Shown: positions 17,311 to 29,759, counted from the first letter of the stretch. The stretch: 64,000 nt of DNA from Dendrolimus kikuchii (GCA_019925095.2 CM034406.1:18394888-18458887); one strand, 5' to 3'. Notes: a model not told the origin generated them from the letters alone. Made by a program: numbers and translations.

Positions 17311-17825
17311 TCACTAAGGTCTTTAGTTTAAGCTGTTATTTTAGATGAAACATTTTGTGATTTTTTTCTAGTCGGTGACACTGTTTGGTGGCAGAATTGC
17401 GCCTTAAATAAATTAATATCTAGATGATATTACTAAAACATTGAAAGCCACAACTAATGCACAATAGTCGCTATTTTATATAAAATCAGCTTTTTCACAG
17501 CCATCTGAGGCTAATTTGATACCATTAAGTTTGATATAATACTGATTAGTATAGTATAATTTTATACACATTTACTCATCTCTACATTAAAATAAATTTA
17601 AAGTCTATTTCAAATAGGACTGTATGGTTGACACATACATACATTATACACACATACAGTATTTTAATAATGATATTTTTTGTATTATTTTTGTGATGAA
17701 TAACAGAAAAATTTAATAACATGATAATAAAAATATTATATAATGGCCAGGCAACATTATAAACTGCCTGTATGGTACGTTTGAAAGGACAAACTGTCGT
17801 TCCTACAAAGAACACAACATCTTCT
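17311..17825. other. AT-rich intergenic DNA, nothing recognised
   Basis: No coding region, RNA gene or known repeat is seen. One short open frame on the minus strand has no recognisable content. Confidence 0.5.
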
Positions 17826-18070
17826 GACGGCCTCTGTGGTTGAGCGGGTTAAGCCTTTGCCGGTCTACCTCACTGCAACGCAGAGGCTCCGGGTTCGATT
17901 CCTGGTATAGTAAATTTCGGAAACGTATTTTCTCCGTTATTTACTACGGTCTGGGTGTCTGGGATCGGCCCCAGAGTAGTCCGTTGTATATTACCCATAA
18001 CACAAGCGTAACTTGCTTAATTTGGGGATATACAATATGTGTGTTTGTCTGCCGATTATTATTATATTAT
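17826..18070 (+). mobile_element. SINE-A copy
   Basis: It has an intact A box TGGTTGAGCGGG and B box GGTTCGATTCC. The tail is ATTATTATT. It is very close in sequence to 12280-12530. Confidence 0.93.
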
Positions 18071-18261
18071 CTTCTCTATCTTTAAATTATATATATGTGA
18101 CAGTTTATGCAATAAAATGATATTCTATTCTATAAAACGTAATTTGTAGGCATTATCGTAAACTCTCCTATGATTTTTTTCAAATTTTAATTATATAAAA
18201 ACATATTTAATTCTTTTACAATTTAATAATCACGATGTTTATTTATCAATTATTATTTTTT

Positions 18262-18490
18262 TTAAGGCGGGGGAAATGCTATTTACGCACAATACTGTGG
18301 GTCCTTTGCAAGGGATTAGACCATAGTTGATCATGGAGGCTTTACCCTTTAATAAGGGGCTATCCAAACAGTAACCAACCAGCTTGTGTGGAGACCTAAA
18401 ACCACCCTCCTCCCATGTGCCCCGCGCTTTTTATGTAGGAAAGGCTGAGACTTAGAACGTAGTTACGCCCAGTCCGATCCAGCGTAAATT
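18262..18490 (+). mobile_element. Family L repeat
   Basis: It begins with oligo-T then AAGGCGGGGGAAATGCT, and contains AGCTTGTGTGGAGAC and CTTAGAACGTAGTTACGCCC. It matches units at 33061-34120 and the minus copy at 60227-60545. Confidence 0.85.
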
Positions 18491-19041
18491 TATTTCTCTA
18501 TTTACCTAAATTCTCCGCAAGCGTCTTATTTGGAATAGACTGTAGTTCGAATATCACGATCAGATGCTTTGTCACTTGTAATTAGTAATTTTACCATAGA
18601 CTAAAAATTAGAAACAATAAAGTACAAGGTGTTAATTTCCAGAACTAACGTATTATTACGTCTCTGCAGTTACAATTGCGTCGTAGTTATTTCAGACGCA
18701 ATACTGCACCAATTCGTGTAGTGATAAAAGTATTTAATTTTAAGAATTTTACAATTTCATATTATAAGTTGCTAAAAAGTTTCGTATGACGTCAAAAAAA
18801 ATAATATGTATTATTAATACACAAGATTGTTGAATTTGTCTAAAGAAGATACACTAGTCTTAAAAATTAATAATGCGGACTATAAATACAAAAATATATA
18901 TTATTATGTGACGGGTAATGAAAGTATAGCATAATACAGATGGTAAGTACATTGTAATTATCTTACTTACATATATAAATTGTGAAGGTAATATTTTTTT
19001 ATATTAATACGTCTGACAGGTCCATTTATTTATTTATTATC

Positions 19042-19292
19042 GACGGCCTCTGTGGTTGAGCGGGCTAAGCCTTTGCGGGCCTACCTCACTGCAAAGCAGA
19101 GTCTCCAGGTTCGATTCCTGGTATAGTAAATTTCGGAAACGTATTTTCTCCGTTATTTACTATGGCCTGGGTGTCTGGGATCGGCCCCAGAGTAGTACGT
19201 TGTTATATTACCCATAACACAAGCGTTACTTGCTTAATTTGGGGATATACAATATGTGTGTTTGTCTGCCGATTATTTAAAAAAAAAAAAAA
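19042..19292 (+). mobile_element. SINE-A copy
   Basis: The A box is intact and the B box reads GGTTCGATTCC. The tail is A-rich rather than ATT repeats. Confidence 0.92.
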
Positions 19293-19924
19293 TTGTATAA
19301 TAATGGCCATATACATAATCAATCGCAATTTAATCGATGTAAGTTTATTTTATTATATTTTGCTAGACAATCCAGAAAAGTAATTTTTGACCTGACCACC
19401 CTGATACCCTATTAATATGACAACATTCTTCTAATGTTGTCACGTCCCTCCAAATTTTAAATATATCGTTGGCAATAAATAATTAGATTCGAATGATCAA
19501 AACAGATCACGTCATAAAATACAAAAATAACTTTAATTGTTCGTTGGACTTCGTTGTCTGTGTGTGTATGTACCGTCGCGGTATGAAAAGGTTCGTCACC
19601 TTAAAGTCTACTTTTGCTTGCACGAGTACAAGAAACAGTGCTGCCAACGTGTTAATAAATGTTACGTTTATAAAATATAGAAACGTGAATAAGTGTGAAA
19701 AAGTTGCTATTACCATTGGCAGAAGTGACGTTGATCGAAATAAATATTGAAATTCCACCAAAAGTTTATCGCGAGTTTTCGCTTATACCTAAATATTTAT
19801 AAATAAATATTTACATATAAAGACAGAGTGGCCTGCCACAGGCATGGCATTGGAATTAACAGAATACCGAAATTAGGCAACGCTACAATTGAGACGATAG
19901 CGTGTGGCGATTTTGATGAGGTAG

Positions 19925-20210
19925 TAATATAATAATAAAATTACGTTTTAACGGGTTTTAAGCGCGGTAATTTATTTGATTTTTATTATTCCGACGTTTC
20001 GGCCACTTTTCAGTAGCCGTGATCACGGAAGACAAAGATGTCAAGTGTGAATGAGTATTGTTAGAAGTTTTATTTAAGCCTACCGCCAACTTGTTCAGTT
20101 TAATTTTGTTTATGGTTATTATTTACTCTACGGTAACCTAATCTAACTTACCACCGCTTCGCAACATGTTGTGGCTTGAAGAGAAGAAGCGACGCAAGAA
20201 ATTCAACAGC
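19925..20210 (+). mobile_element. Family I repeat
   Basis: It shares GCGCGGTAAT, CCGACGTTTCGGCCACTTTT and CGTGATCACGGAAGA with 9031-9351, in the same orientation. No target duplication was recognised. Confidence 0.82.
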
Positions 20211-20514
20211 ATACATGCCTGGCTCTAATAATTTTATACAATATTAAAATGGGTGGGAGGAAAAATAAAAACGAATTATTAATCAAGTCGCTTTGTATTC
20301 CGAGACAGTAATAGCAGAATTTGACCCCTCGATGAGTATCTTTAGATACGTAGGTGTCCGGGTGCAGTTCCGAATTGCTTTCGGATCTATCCAACTCTCA
20401 CTGGAGGAAAACGGAAAAACATTGTTTTCTGGCGAATATTTGTTGGATCGATACGTACTCGGCATTATATTCAAGAAGATGTAACACCTAAAGCACTTTA
20501 TTTGATTCTCCAAA

Positions 20515-20788
20515 CTGCTGTGTGGAACTCGTGAGAATGTCCAACATCTGTTAATGGAATGCAGCGAAAATAAAGATGGCAGAGAACAACTGACTAGGGA
20601 GTTGGGACTGAATCGTTTTGATGTAGGTATTTTTACAGAAATTCTGGCAGAGCCAGCCTCAAAGAAGGCTAGGTTAGCCCAGCTTATTATTTAAAATTTA
20701 ATATATAAGTTATTGTATGTTTTGGTGATAATGGGGCTGACATGCCTATGTGGCAAAAGTCCCAAATAAATACAGATAAAAAAAAATC
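20515..20788 (+). pseudogene. LINE ORF2 C-terminal remnant and 3' UTR
   Basis: The frame from 20515 to the TAA at 20692-20694 reads LLCGTRENVQHLLMECSENK, then REQLTRELGLNRFD and KKARLAQLII. This is the Cys/His-type C-terminal end found after the reverse transcriptase in Jockey/I-like LINEs. The 3' UTR has GGGGCTGACATGCCTATGTG and ends in AAATAAATACAGATAAAAAA. It is truncated at the 5' side. Confidence 0.75.
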
Positions 20789-20790
20789 AA

Positions 20791-22933
20791 TACTTTCTTT
20801 ACCCGTTACATGTATAAAGATGAAATTTCAAACATTTAGATCCCCGTGTCGGGTGTGGATGGTGTCTTATGTTTTCTATGAAACTGGACTAGTAAAATTA
20901 AGAAAAATTTATTGTTAGGCACATTTTGATCTCTGAATTGTTAATGATTAACATTATTGAGATAATTAAAAGAAAAGTCCTTGAAATATTATTATAGTTA
21001 ATATAGTCTCGAGCTATTTCTATTGCCCTTAAAGAAAATATAAAACAATCTGATAAAGTTTATGACGAGTAGTTTCTTGGGTTTTTGACTTTAAGCCGGC
21101 CCTACACCTGTAAGTTTTGGTCGCGTAAGACTAGAAGGACTAAGCAATTGCGATTTATCAGCATGCGTCCGGAATGGCAATCGCATTGCGCACTCAGCCT
21201 TAGACGCTTATAAGAATAAAGCTTACATAACAGGTGCAAGGCGGGGCTTAGACAAATATAGAAAACAAATACTACGAATGACAATCGTCTAGAAAATACA
21301 TAGATACTTATATGAAATTTGTAGTAACACTACTAGATTGTGCCATAGTTACATTTATTTATTTTTACTTCAAAACTTATATTCTTTTAGACCGAATCAG
21401 TCACAACTTGAGTTTAATAAGTTTCTTTAAAATTTTTAGCTGATTTAGTCTAAAAACATATTTGTATTGTAAATAATAAAACGACAAAAAAGAAAGAGCA
21501 GAATCACTTGTGGCGCCGTCTACTTGTCTATGGTTTTGACGATTTCAGAGTGACATTGCTTGTTAAACGACTGTCATTCCTAATATTATTTCTCTATGGT
21601 TAAAGAGCTTTCTTCGAACGCATTTTCTGCTTATTTTATAATTATAGATTGCTTTTTGTAAATATTATAAAATGTGTTTTTATTTTCGCATGTTTTTTTT
21701 ATGCTGAAAAAAGAATGACATCACTATGTCTTGAGATTTTTTTAAATATGAAACATTCTAATTGCTAATTTTGAAAGTGAGTTAAAGTGTTATGGCAATC
21801 GGTGGGCGGGACTTTTTCACTAAATTTATTATTATCAATTTGCTTGTCTTCAAAGTATTTTATTTATTATATACTCTTTTTTTTTAAATAGGGTATTATT
21901 ATGGATAAAGGTCCCAAGAGGACACTTAAACCTCAGTACCCAAACGCAAATTTCAAAACTAAATGTTTTTGAGGACCGAAAATCGAAAATCTTAGGGCGA
22001 GTACAGACAGGTCAAACCAATGCCACCGATTTTTCGTTTGCGTTCGCTCGCATTCCGCACCGCATTAAGGTAACATCAAAGAATCTGAACGACGAAAGAT
22101 CTACACCTAGGTCTATGGAAGCCTAACCGTTAGTCTTCGTTGGAGCTATATGCACGCACCTTAACAGATATACAAGGCCTTGTATATAAAGAAAGGGCTC
22201 GATTATATCAGTAGTGGCAATAATAATTAAATTGTGTTATCCACTATATATCTTATTTGTTAGAGTTAAAATACGTCTAGTAAAAAATCAATGTAAGTAA
22301 GCAGTTAAAAAGCACAAACAAATCGTTAAAAAGCCTGCATTTAAGTATGGGACTGAATAATCAAATGTGTTCCCACATACTTCAAAATTCATGGTGAAGT
22401 TAAACTTATCTGCTTTTTTATTGTTTTATCTTACTTGAGCTAACGAAAAAAACTGTTTGCTGCCATATTAAATATTACTCGCAGCTTCTGTTATGCTAGA
22501 CTATTATTATAATAACTAATTATAATTTTTAAATTATACGTAATTAATACTTTAATTACACAACTAGTTTCTGTATTCTGTGTATCCATTATTTTGTTTA
22601 CTGTTGTTCAAAATTTGATATAAAACAGAAAGCAAAAAAATGGATAGCTAGAGCTACAAGCTGGCGTTGGAGAAACAAATGTAAGTAAATGCGAAAATAA
22701 AAATACTTATATTGTAAATCAATTTTTAAAGGTTAATAAAAATACTTTCTATCTTGAAGTAAATATTTACAATAATAATTTTGCAAAATAATCATTGGTT
22801 GGTTGGTTTGGCATGCATTGCAGTTTATTATACCGTCTGATATCATAGGTTTGTGAGCAATGCATTGAAAAAATAACTTGCCGCCATTCGAAATTACGGT
22901 TTCCGTAACGGGAATGGACCTCAGTGTATTCTA
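20791..22933. other. AT-rich intergenic DNA, nothing recognised
   Basis: No gene is seen. A weak inverted similarity (CCCTACACCTGT near 21100 and ACAGGTGCAAGGCGGGG near 21231) may mark an old element. The stretch 21990-22170 is GC-richer but unassigned. Confidence 0.5.
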
Positions 22934-22946
22934 AGCCTTACTACGG

Positions 22947-23261
22947 GACTTTTGGCGGGAACTGAAAGGGGACGTTGTACTGTGCAGTTTTATTTTCTAA
23001 AAATGTGTAAAATTACTCTAAAATAAATAAGTGTAGGATATTGATAGTTTTAGAGTAGTAATTATGTGTTTTATGAGAAATGTGAACTGTAAAGTCAAAT
23101 GTAGCCTATTGAGTTGTCACAAGAACTCCGTTCAATGGCACTAGCTGATAACCTACAGTTCAGCTGTGCTACACATAGGTTTAAGAAAATTAAGAAACTA
23201 CATTGAATCTAAGATCTGGCTTAAAGGCCTAGCTGCCAACCCATAAAATCCAACAAAAAAA
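22947..23261 (+). mobile_element. Family H retroposon with 13-bp target duplication
   Basis: The flanks AGCCTTACTACGG (22934-22946) and AGCCTTACTATGG (23262-23274) differ at one base. The body runs from TTTTGGCGGGAACTGAAAGG to CTAGCTGCCAACCCATAAAA and an A-rich tail. Confidence 0.92.
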
Positions 23262-23460
23262 AGCCTTACTATGGAAGAGGAATATAAGGAGTATAATTTA
23301 TTTATTACATATCCAACAGCTTACAATATTTATAACATGGACAATAAACTGTGTTTAATATGACTTTCGCCAATTACTGGATACTTAATGAATTGTAAAT
23401 CTAGAATTCAACCCTACAGGACTAGATGGCATTACAAGTAGTTTTTGAACTATTTATTAT

Positions 23461-24016
23461 TGGAACGAAGTTCCTTATCGCGCGTTGCGAAAGAGGGCTA
23501 GACGGAAAAAATTAAGACCAAAAGTTGTGACGACACTTTTTGCTATAGTTGTAAGCCGTGCGGCGTGCGCGTGTTTCTCTGTCTCTCTCTCTCTCTCTCT
23601 CATAGAAAGCAAGCCAGTTATTTTCGTTTCGTCTTTCTATTTGCATTGAACAGTGTGGTGTCGCGACGATTATTTTTGTTGGGTGTATACAGGTTTTTTG
23701 TACATAGTAAATCAAAACCATTGCTACAGTTTCTAGAGGAAGAATTTGATTTAAGAATAAACAATAATCCAGCAGAATCAACAACAAAATATAATTCTAC
23801 CATCGATGCAGTTTTTTCAAGTCATTTAAGTAAAATAGAATCCCAAACATATGTTTCCTACTTCAGTTACCACAAGCCAATTATTACTAAAATTGAGCCT
23901 ACTGATTAAGTTTATATTACATTATATTTGTTAATAACAAAAAAAATTTATTATAAATTAAAAAAAAATATTTATTACAATTCCTTCACTAATTAATTGA
24001 AAGGAACTTCGTTCCA
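23461..24016. mobile_element. Candidate element bounded by a 16-bp inverted repeat, with ORF fragment
   Basis: TGGAACGAAGTTCCTT (23461-23476) is the exact reverse complement of AAGGAACTTCGTTCCA (24001-24016). A + strand frame ending at 23909 carries NSTIDAVFSSHLSKIESQ and YVSYFSYHKPI, which looks like the C-terminus of a transposon protein. I cannot name the family. A CT-repeat sits at 23576-23600. Confidence 0.5.
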
Positions 24017-24590
24017 TCCGGGTGTCCCTTGACACCTCTCAATTTTTTTTAAATTTATAGACCAGATCTGTCAATTGAAACTCTATTTTTTTTTGTTATA
24101 TAAAGTTGTTGGTTTCAAAATATGATCTAACTAATACTAATCAAAAACCGAGAGAAATGTGACATTTGGCGCCATCTAGTTATGCAGGTTTTAAGATATT
24201 TCAGATTTACATTTTTTACCGGGATTCCTGGGCCTCAAGTCCGCTATTATAATAGTGTCTGAATGATCGATCATTGGCGTCATAATAGTCATCTTAATGG
24301 TTACTTGTGTATACAAAACCAAGCTTTATGTTGCCAGTATGACGGTACTGAACGCAGTGTCGTCTCAACGATATTAGGCGCAGGGGGGGGGCGACAATTA
24401 GTCCAAGCTCTCTACGTCAATAATAAACAATAAAATTTAAAACTTATGGAACTTATAAAAAAGCTGGTATATATTTTCAAACTACGGAATCAATTTTTTA
24501 GTTTTTAAGTTGGCTTAATGCTATCTATCATCTGTTTAAAACTAGCCATTGAGTAATTATATGATCAAAGAAACTAGCACATTATGCAAG
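24017..24590. other. AT-rich intergenic DNA, nothing recognised
   Basis: No coding region or named repeat is seen. Confidence 0.5.
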
Positions 24591-24907
24591 GTATTTTCAT
24601 CCGTGCAGGAACGGAGAAAGAATACAATTTCCTGCGGCCGGGCGACCTGTCGTAAGAGGCGACAAAACGACCCACAGCCAGGTGGTAGGGCATTTGCCCA
24701 ACTGGATGGCTACCACCCGTGGTCTAAAGTATGTCGCCATAATAACCATGAGTTGTGTTCCGGCATTAGTGACCAGGTTCCAGTCTCCCTTAAGAGAGCT
24801 GCAGCGCATTTGTAGGAACTTTGGTGTTGCAAATGTCCATAGGCGATGGTAACCGCTTTCCATCAAGTGGGCCGTCTGCCTGTCTGCTGATCTCCTGCAA
24901 TAAAAAA
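24591..24907 (+). mobile_element. Family B retroposon, full length
   Basis: It runs from ATCCGTGCAGGAACGGAGAA to CTCCTGCAATAAAAAA, and is followed by 13 G residues (24908-24920). It is close to 25656-25971. Confidence 0.9.
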
Positions 24908-24920
24908 GGGGGGGGGGGGG

Positions 24921-25655
24921 CTCTAGTTTTCATAAATATTGTTTTAAATCATTTTTTGCAAACAGAAAATTAAAAAAAGGCTAATGAGCCAAATTGGTCA
25001 TTAGCAGTTTTAAAAGCGCGAGATTTCCCTAGATGATAGTGACTACGTGACGAAAACCTTAGTCCCCTTGTGACCAAACGGGGTATTTTGATGGCCTCTG
25101 AACGGATCACGTGTTATGGGTACGTTCCCTAAAGACGGCCCTGAGTGAACAATCATGCAGATTCTATATCTATACGATAGTAATAGCAGACTTGGGGCCT
25201 TGGTGTTCTTCAATGATTTTATTACTTTTTTAAATCAATTAGACAATGGAAATTCAAGTTTATTTTGAATAACTTTTGCGAATAAGTGAATGTTTTATGT
25301 ATATTGTGCATTTTGTAAATTATACCAATCTAGTCATTTCACTCAGTGATGTTTTCTTACAAAGAAAATATTTCTTCAAAATACATTGTGTTTGAAAAGT
25401 AACCTTTTATAAATATTTAAGAATCAGAGAACTATCGTTTGTAAGTTTGGTTTGTTAGTGAATTTTAGTCAATTAATTTATAGAACAAAATAAAGACATC
25501 CGACACGAACAATTAGTTTTATTTCCTTCAACAGCATTTAATAGGAGAGCAGAAAGTGACATCAACTGAGATAAATTTTATAAACACGTCGCAGCCTCAT
25601 AGATTTTGTACGAGCGTACCTACGTATAAGGTCACACAAGCAAAAGGATTAAAAT
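24921..25655. other. AT-rich intergenic DNA, nothing recognised
   Basis: No gene or known repeat is seen between the two family B copies. Confidence 0.5.
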
Positions 25656-25971
25656 TTTATCCGTGCAAGAACGGAGAAAGAATACAATTTCCTGCGGCCG
25701 GGCGGCCTGTCGTAAGAGGCGACTTAACAACCCACAGCCAAGGGGTAGGGCATTTACCCGACTGGATGGCTACCACCCCTGGTCTAAAGTATGTCGCCAT
25801 AACAACCTTGAGTTGTGTTCCGGCATTAGTGACCAGGTTCCAGTTTCCCTTAAGAGAGCAGCAGCGCATTTGTAGCAACTTTGCTGTTGCAATTGTCCAT
25901 AGGCGATGGTAACTGCTTTCCATCAAGTGGGCCGTCTGCCTGTCTGCTGATCTCCTGCAATAAAAAAAAAA
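25656..25971 (+). mobile_element. Family B retroposon, full length
   Basis: The complete copy runs from ATCCGTGCAAGAACGGAG to GCAATAAAAAAAAAA. Confidence 0.9.
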
Positions 25972-26253
25972 TGATTACGATCATGATATTTTAAAGTTTA
26001 GATGATAAGGGGCCATCCATGAATACGTCACACGTTAAGGGGGCGACAGATGATCGACGAAATGTGAGTTCGAGGTTCCCTTTCGTGACATTACATTTCA
26101 AAAGTTAATAAATAGTCTGGCCATAAATACTGTTACAATTAAAAAGAAACAAAATATTACATTTGAATTTGGAATCTCTCATTTTTATATGATTGTTCAT
26201 TGTGTTTTCTCATTTTGGCGCCAATACATTTTACAACATTTTGCGATATTAAA

Positions 26254-27326
26254 ATGGATAGTGATAAAGAGAACCGAATCACTGTGATTGCATTACACAA
26301 AGTAGGTATGGAGCCAAATGCAATTTTTAAAACTCTATACGTTTGGTATTAGTCAAATGTTTGTGTACCGGGCTATTAATAGGCACAATGAGACCTCCTC
26401 TGTTTGTGACAGAAAAAGATCTGGCCGTCCACGTAGTGTTCCTACGAAAAAGGTGGTCAAAGCAGTAAGGGAAAGAATTCGAAGAAATCCTGTCCGAAAG
26501 CGAAGGATTTTATCTCGGGAGATGAAGATATCACCTAGAACCATGTCGCGTATTTTAAAAGATGACTTAGGACTTGCAGCCTATAAGAGACGCACTGGTC
26601 ATTTCTTAACTCATAATTTAAAAAAGAATAGGGTGGTAAACTCGAAACAACTACTAAAGCGGTACGCAAAAGGAGGTCACAGAACCATTTTGTTTACGGA
26701 TGAGAAAATTTTTACAATTGAGCAACATTTTAACAAACAAAATGAGCGTATTTATGCTCAAAGCTCTAAGGAAACTTCTCAGTTAGTCGACAGTGCAATG
26801 TGGGCATTATCCGTCTTCAGTGATGGTTTGATGGGGTGTTAGCTATGAAGGAGTAACTGCGCCATATTTTTGTGAAAAAGGTATCAAAATATGGGCACAA
26901 GTGTATCAAGATACCATTTTTGAGAAAGTAGTTAAGCCCCTTAACAGCACCATATTCAATAACCAAAAATGGTTCTTCCAGCAAGACTCGGCGCCGGGTC
27001 ATAAACCTTGGTTCAGGTAGTCTTGGCTGGAAACGAACGTTTCGGACTTCATCAGAGCTGAAGACTGGCCGTCGTCTAGTCCCGATCTTATTCCGCTGGG
27101 TTATGATTTATGGTCAGTTTTAGAGAGTACGGCTTGCTCTAAACGCCATGATAATTTGGAGTCCCTAAAACAATCCATACGATTGTCAGTGAAGAATTTT
27201 CCCATGGAAAGAGAGTGTGCTTCTATTGATAACTGGCCTCAACGTTTAAAGGAATGTATTGCAGCCAATGGAGACCACTTCAAATATGCTTTTTATATTT
27301 TAAATTGTTTTACATTTATGTATTAA
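26254..27326 (+). pseudogene. Mariner-family transposase, disrupted
   Basis: It starts at ATG 26254 (MDSDKENRITVIALHKVG). The helix-turn-helix part includes RKRSGRPRSVPTKKVVKAV, and the catalytic core holds LFTDEKIFTIEQ (first Asp), FFQQDSAPGH (second Asp) and SSPDLIPLGYDLW (third Asp). Breaks are a frameshift near 26330, another near 26790, an in-frame TGA near 26829 and a TAG at about 27019. The frame then stays open to TAA at 27324-27326. The intact family protein is about 340-350 residues, which this length fits. It is inactive as it stands. Kinship to Tc1/mariner is clear; the clade is not assigned. Confidence 0.92.
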
Positions 27327-27577
27327 ACTAACACACTGTAAAATTTATAAATGTTATTTGCAATAGAAAACAAAAATTTCTTTGTTACAATATTTATGGC
27401 AAGACTAGGTATATATCACATATTTAAGCTAATTGTGAAACTGCTGTTTTAATTTAACAATTTCTTGATGCGAAATATGTAATGTCACACTAGGGAGGAA
27501 TGAGTCTCACTAATGTGACAAGGACGAGGCTGGGGTCAAAAATCGTGAAATTCGTGTGACGTAATTTGTGGATGGCC

Positions 27578-27998
27578 TTTTATTTTATTTTCTACAGGGG
27601 AAATCTGTTTGAGGACCGTGAGACGCGCGAGGGGGAAAGGTCGCGGCCCGTGTGTGGGATTCGCCACGTCGAGGTGGCAGTAGCACCTTGCGTGTGAAGT
27701 GCTATTGCTACGTCCTTCGTCCGGGCTGTGGGCTCGCTCGCGCATTCACCTCCAACCCGGACGGACGACGGCCGGCCTTTGCGGGCTGGCCTCACCATTG
27801 ATTAGCCGGAGATCTGGGTCTCTCCGGCTGCCTTGAGGTGAGAGGGGGCGCGTCCCTCCTCTCCGGCCTTTATGTGCGGGCGGGTCCGGTTTCCCCGCCG
27901 ATCGCCCGCACGGCCGTAGCCTACGGCTGTTGGAGGTCGTCGTGGACGACGCTCAATTCTGGCGGGAGAGGAGCGTGGCAGACTACTCCCTCTCCCGC
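27578..27998 (-). mobile_element. GC-rich 5'-truncated retroposon with 11-bp target duplication
   Basis: TGTGGATGGCC occurs on both sides (27567-27577 and 27999-28009). On the minus strand the copy ends CTGTAGAAAATAAAATAAAA at the left junction, an A-rich tail. The body is far richer in GC than the surroundings. Open frames inside are not recognised. It could be the 3' end of a LINE. Confidence 0.85.
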
Positions 27999-28012
27999 TG
28001 TGGATGGCCCCT

Positions 28013-28551
28013 AGGATGATATTTTAACGCCTGTTCTTTTATTTGTAATAATATGTAAATTTATTATAAGTATGTGTCCGAATCCCTATAAAAAAGTTTT
28101 AACCAGTGCCAATAAAAGAGAAGTTTCTCAATTCGTCTGTATATTTATTTTATACTTATATATTTATGTTCACGCATAACTTTTACGTTTACGAACATAT
28201 TTTAATGATTCTTTTTGTTAAGCTCAGTGTAAAATACAAGGTGGTTCCATATTTCAATACATAAATCAGATTACTAATAATAACAAAAGCAGACTGGCGA
28301 CGCTAACTGTTATTGCAGTGTGTTTAGAGTTAAAAGTTTTTTATTGGGCAATTAAACAATCCTTATTCCTTTAAAAAATAATGGATCATGTTAACTTGAA
28401 ATGATTCACTAATGCTTATTTAATTTTCGAATCGATTTAATTTTTAATCGTATTATTATCGATAGGACACGTAACAATAAAAATCAATTTGATAGATGCC
28501 AAATGTGGCTTAACAAAACGGTTTGACATTACTATTCTTTCATGCCAATAT
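28013..28551. other. AT-rich intergenic DNA
   Basis: A stretch at 28115-28255 (AAGTTTCTCAATTCGTCTGT) resembles the left part of the element at 48110-48850. Nothing else is recognised. Confidence 0.45.
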
Positions 28552-28564
28552 TGCAAACTTAAAA

Positions 28565-28928
28565 TTGGAGTTTTTGGCGGGAACTGAAAGGAGATGTTGT
28601 GCTGTGCAGTTTTATTTTCTAAAAATGTGTAAAATTACTCTAAAATGAACAATAGTTGTGGGATATTGATAGTTTTTGAGTAGTGATTATGTGTTTTGTG
28701 AGAAATGTGAACTGTATAGTCAAATGTGGCCTTTTGAGTTGTCACAAGAACTCCGTTGAATGGCACTAGCTGATTACCTACAGTTCAGCTGTGCTACCAC
28801 TGAAGTAGGAAACCTAAGGTCCATGTGTGCTACACATAGACTTAAGAAAATGAAGAAACTATATTGTAAACTAAGATCTGGCTTAAAGGCCTAGCTGCCA
28901 AGCCATAAACTTAAATAAAATAAATAAA
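28565..28928 (+). mobile_element. Family H retroposon with 13-bp target duplication
   Basis: TGCAAACTTAAAA (28552-28564) and TGCAAACCTAAAA (28929-28941) flank the element. Body as in 53690-54009, with about 40 extra bp near CTACCACTGAAGTAGG. The tail is AAATAAAATAAATAAA. Confidence 0.92.
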
Positions 28929-28941
28929 TGCAAACCTAAAA

Positions 28942-29454
28942 AAAACAATCTGCAATTTTAATCATCGTCCACTTTCCCGCCAAACTTCCAAAAGGAATTC
29001 TATTTCTTTTTTCAAAACCTGATTCCATGATTTTTATGGATTCTATTTTATTTAGCCAATACTATTGACACCGACCAATGACCACTGGTCATTGGCCGTA
29101 TGTTAATGAACAGTATGGCCTTGCGTGAGAAAAAATAATTTTATGACCGCAAGATGACTACGCTCTAGGGTTGGTATAATTCTCTTTTTATTCAACTAAA
29201 GCCACTTTAGGCGATTCATTTATGTCTTACAATTTCGTTGAATCAAACAGTGATCCAAGTAAACATAAATTTGTATCATTCAATGTCATTGAATATCGTC
29301 GTGTCCTTTTAGTTCTGTGCGTTTCAACCAAATTGTTTCAAAGTGGTTGATTAGTCTAATATTAGCATCAGGTACAGTTAAAATTTAATTATCACAAATA
29401 AATGGGTATGTGACATATACTACAATAAATTCTATAAAATCGATATAAATAAAA
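28942..29454. other. AT-rich intergenic DNA, nothing recognised
   Basis: No gene or named repeat is seen. Confidence 0.5.
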
Positions 29455-29757
29455 TGAATCATATAAATGTATGTACGCGCAATACTTGAGAACGACTAAC
29501 GATTTTTGTATTTTTTTTGTGTATGTTTGAGTGGGTCCCCGGATCGTTTAGATTCACAATTAGAACCGGTAGGTGGCGCTGGGATAAGGTTCTAGGATTC
29601 TCCTAGTTTCTGGACCTATTTTGATGATTTTTTGTCTGTGTTTGAGTAGGTGGTCCCCGGATAGTTTAGATTTACAATTGGATTAGGTAGGAGGCACTAG
29701 AATTGTGTCCTAGATTTTTATTTTAACGGGGCAGGACAACGTCTGCCGGGACCGCTA
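29455..29757 (+). mobile_element. Family K Helitron-like element, second subtype
   Basis: It has TGTATGTACGCGCAATACTT near the left and ends GACAACGTCTGCCGGGACCG followed by CTAG and T. An internal segment (GAGTGGGTCCCCGGAT) is partly duplicated. It is alignable with 35215-35415. Confidence 0.6.
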
Positions 29758-29759
29758 GT

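Larger units (their letters stand above)
26008..28012 (+). mobile_element. Mariner-type DNA transposon, decayed, with an insertion near its right end
   Basis: The left end AGGGGCCATCCATGAATACG and the right end, which reads GTGGATGGCCCCT once the inserted DNA is set aside, are inverted repeats continuing through ACGTCACAC. TA precedes the left end and overlaps the right. It holds a broken transposase (26254-27326) and a GC-rich retroposon (27578-27998). A small relative with the same ends lies at 54416-55367. Confidence 0.88.

Noticed and set aside
19493..19761. Overlapping 84-85-residue open frames on both strands
   Set aside because: Frames are similar in length on both strands, there is no domain, and no splice context.
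27592..27798. Arg/Ser-rich open frames on the minus strand
   Set aside because: They fall within a GC-rich retroposon insertion where long open frames are expected by composition. No RT or gag motif was seen.
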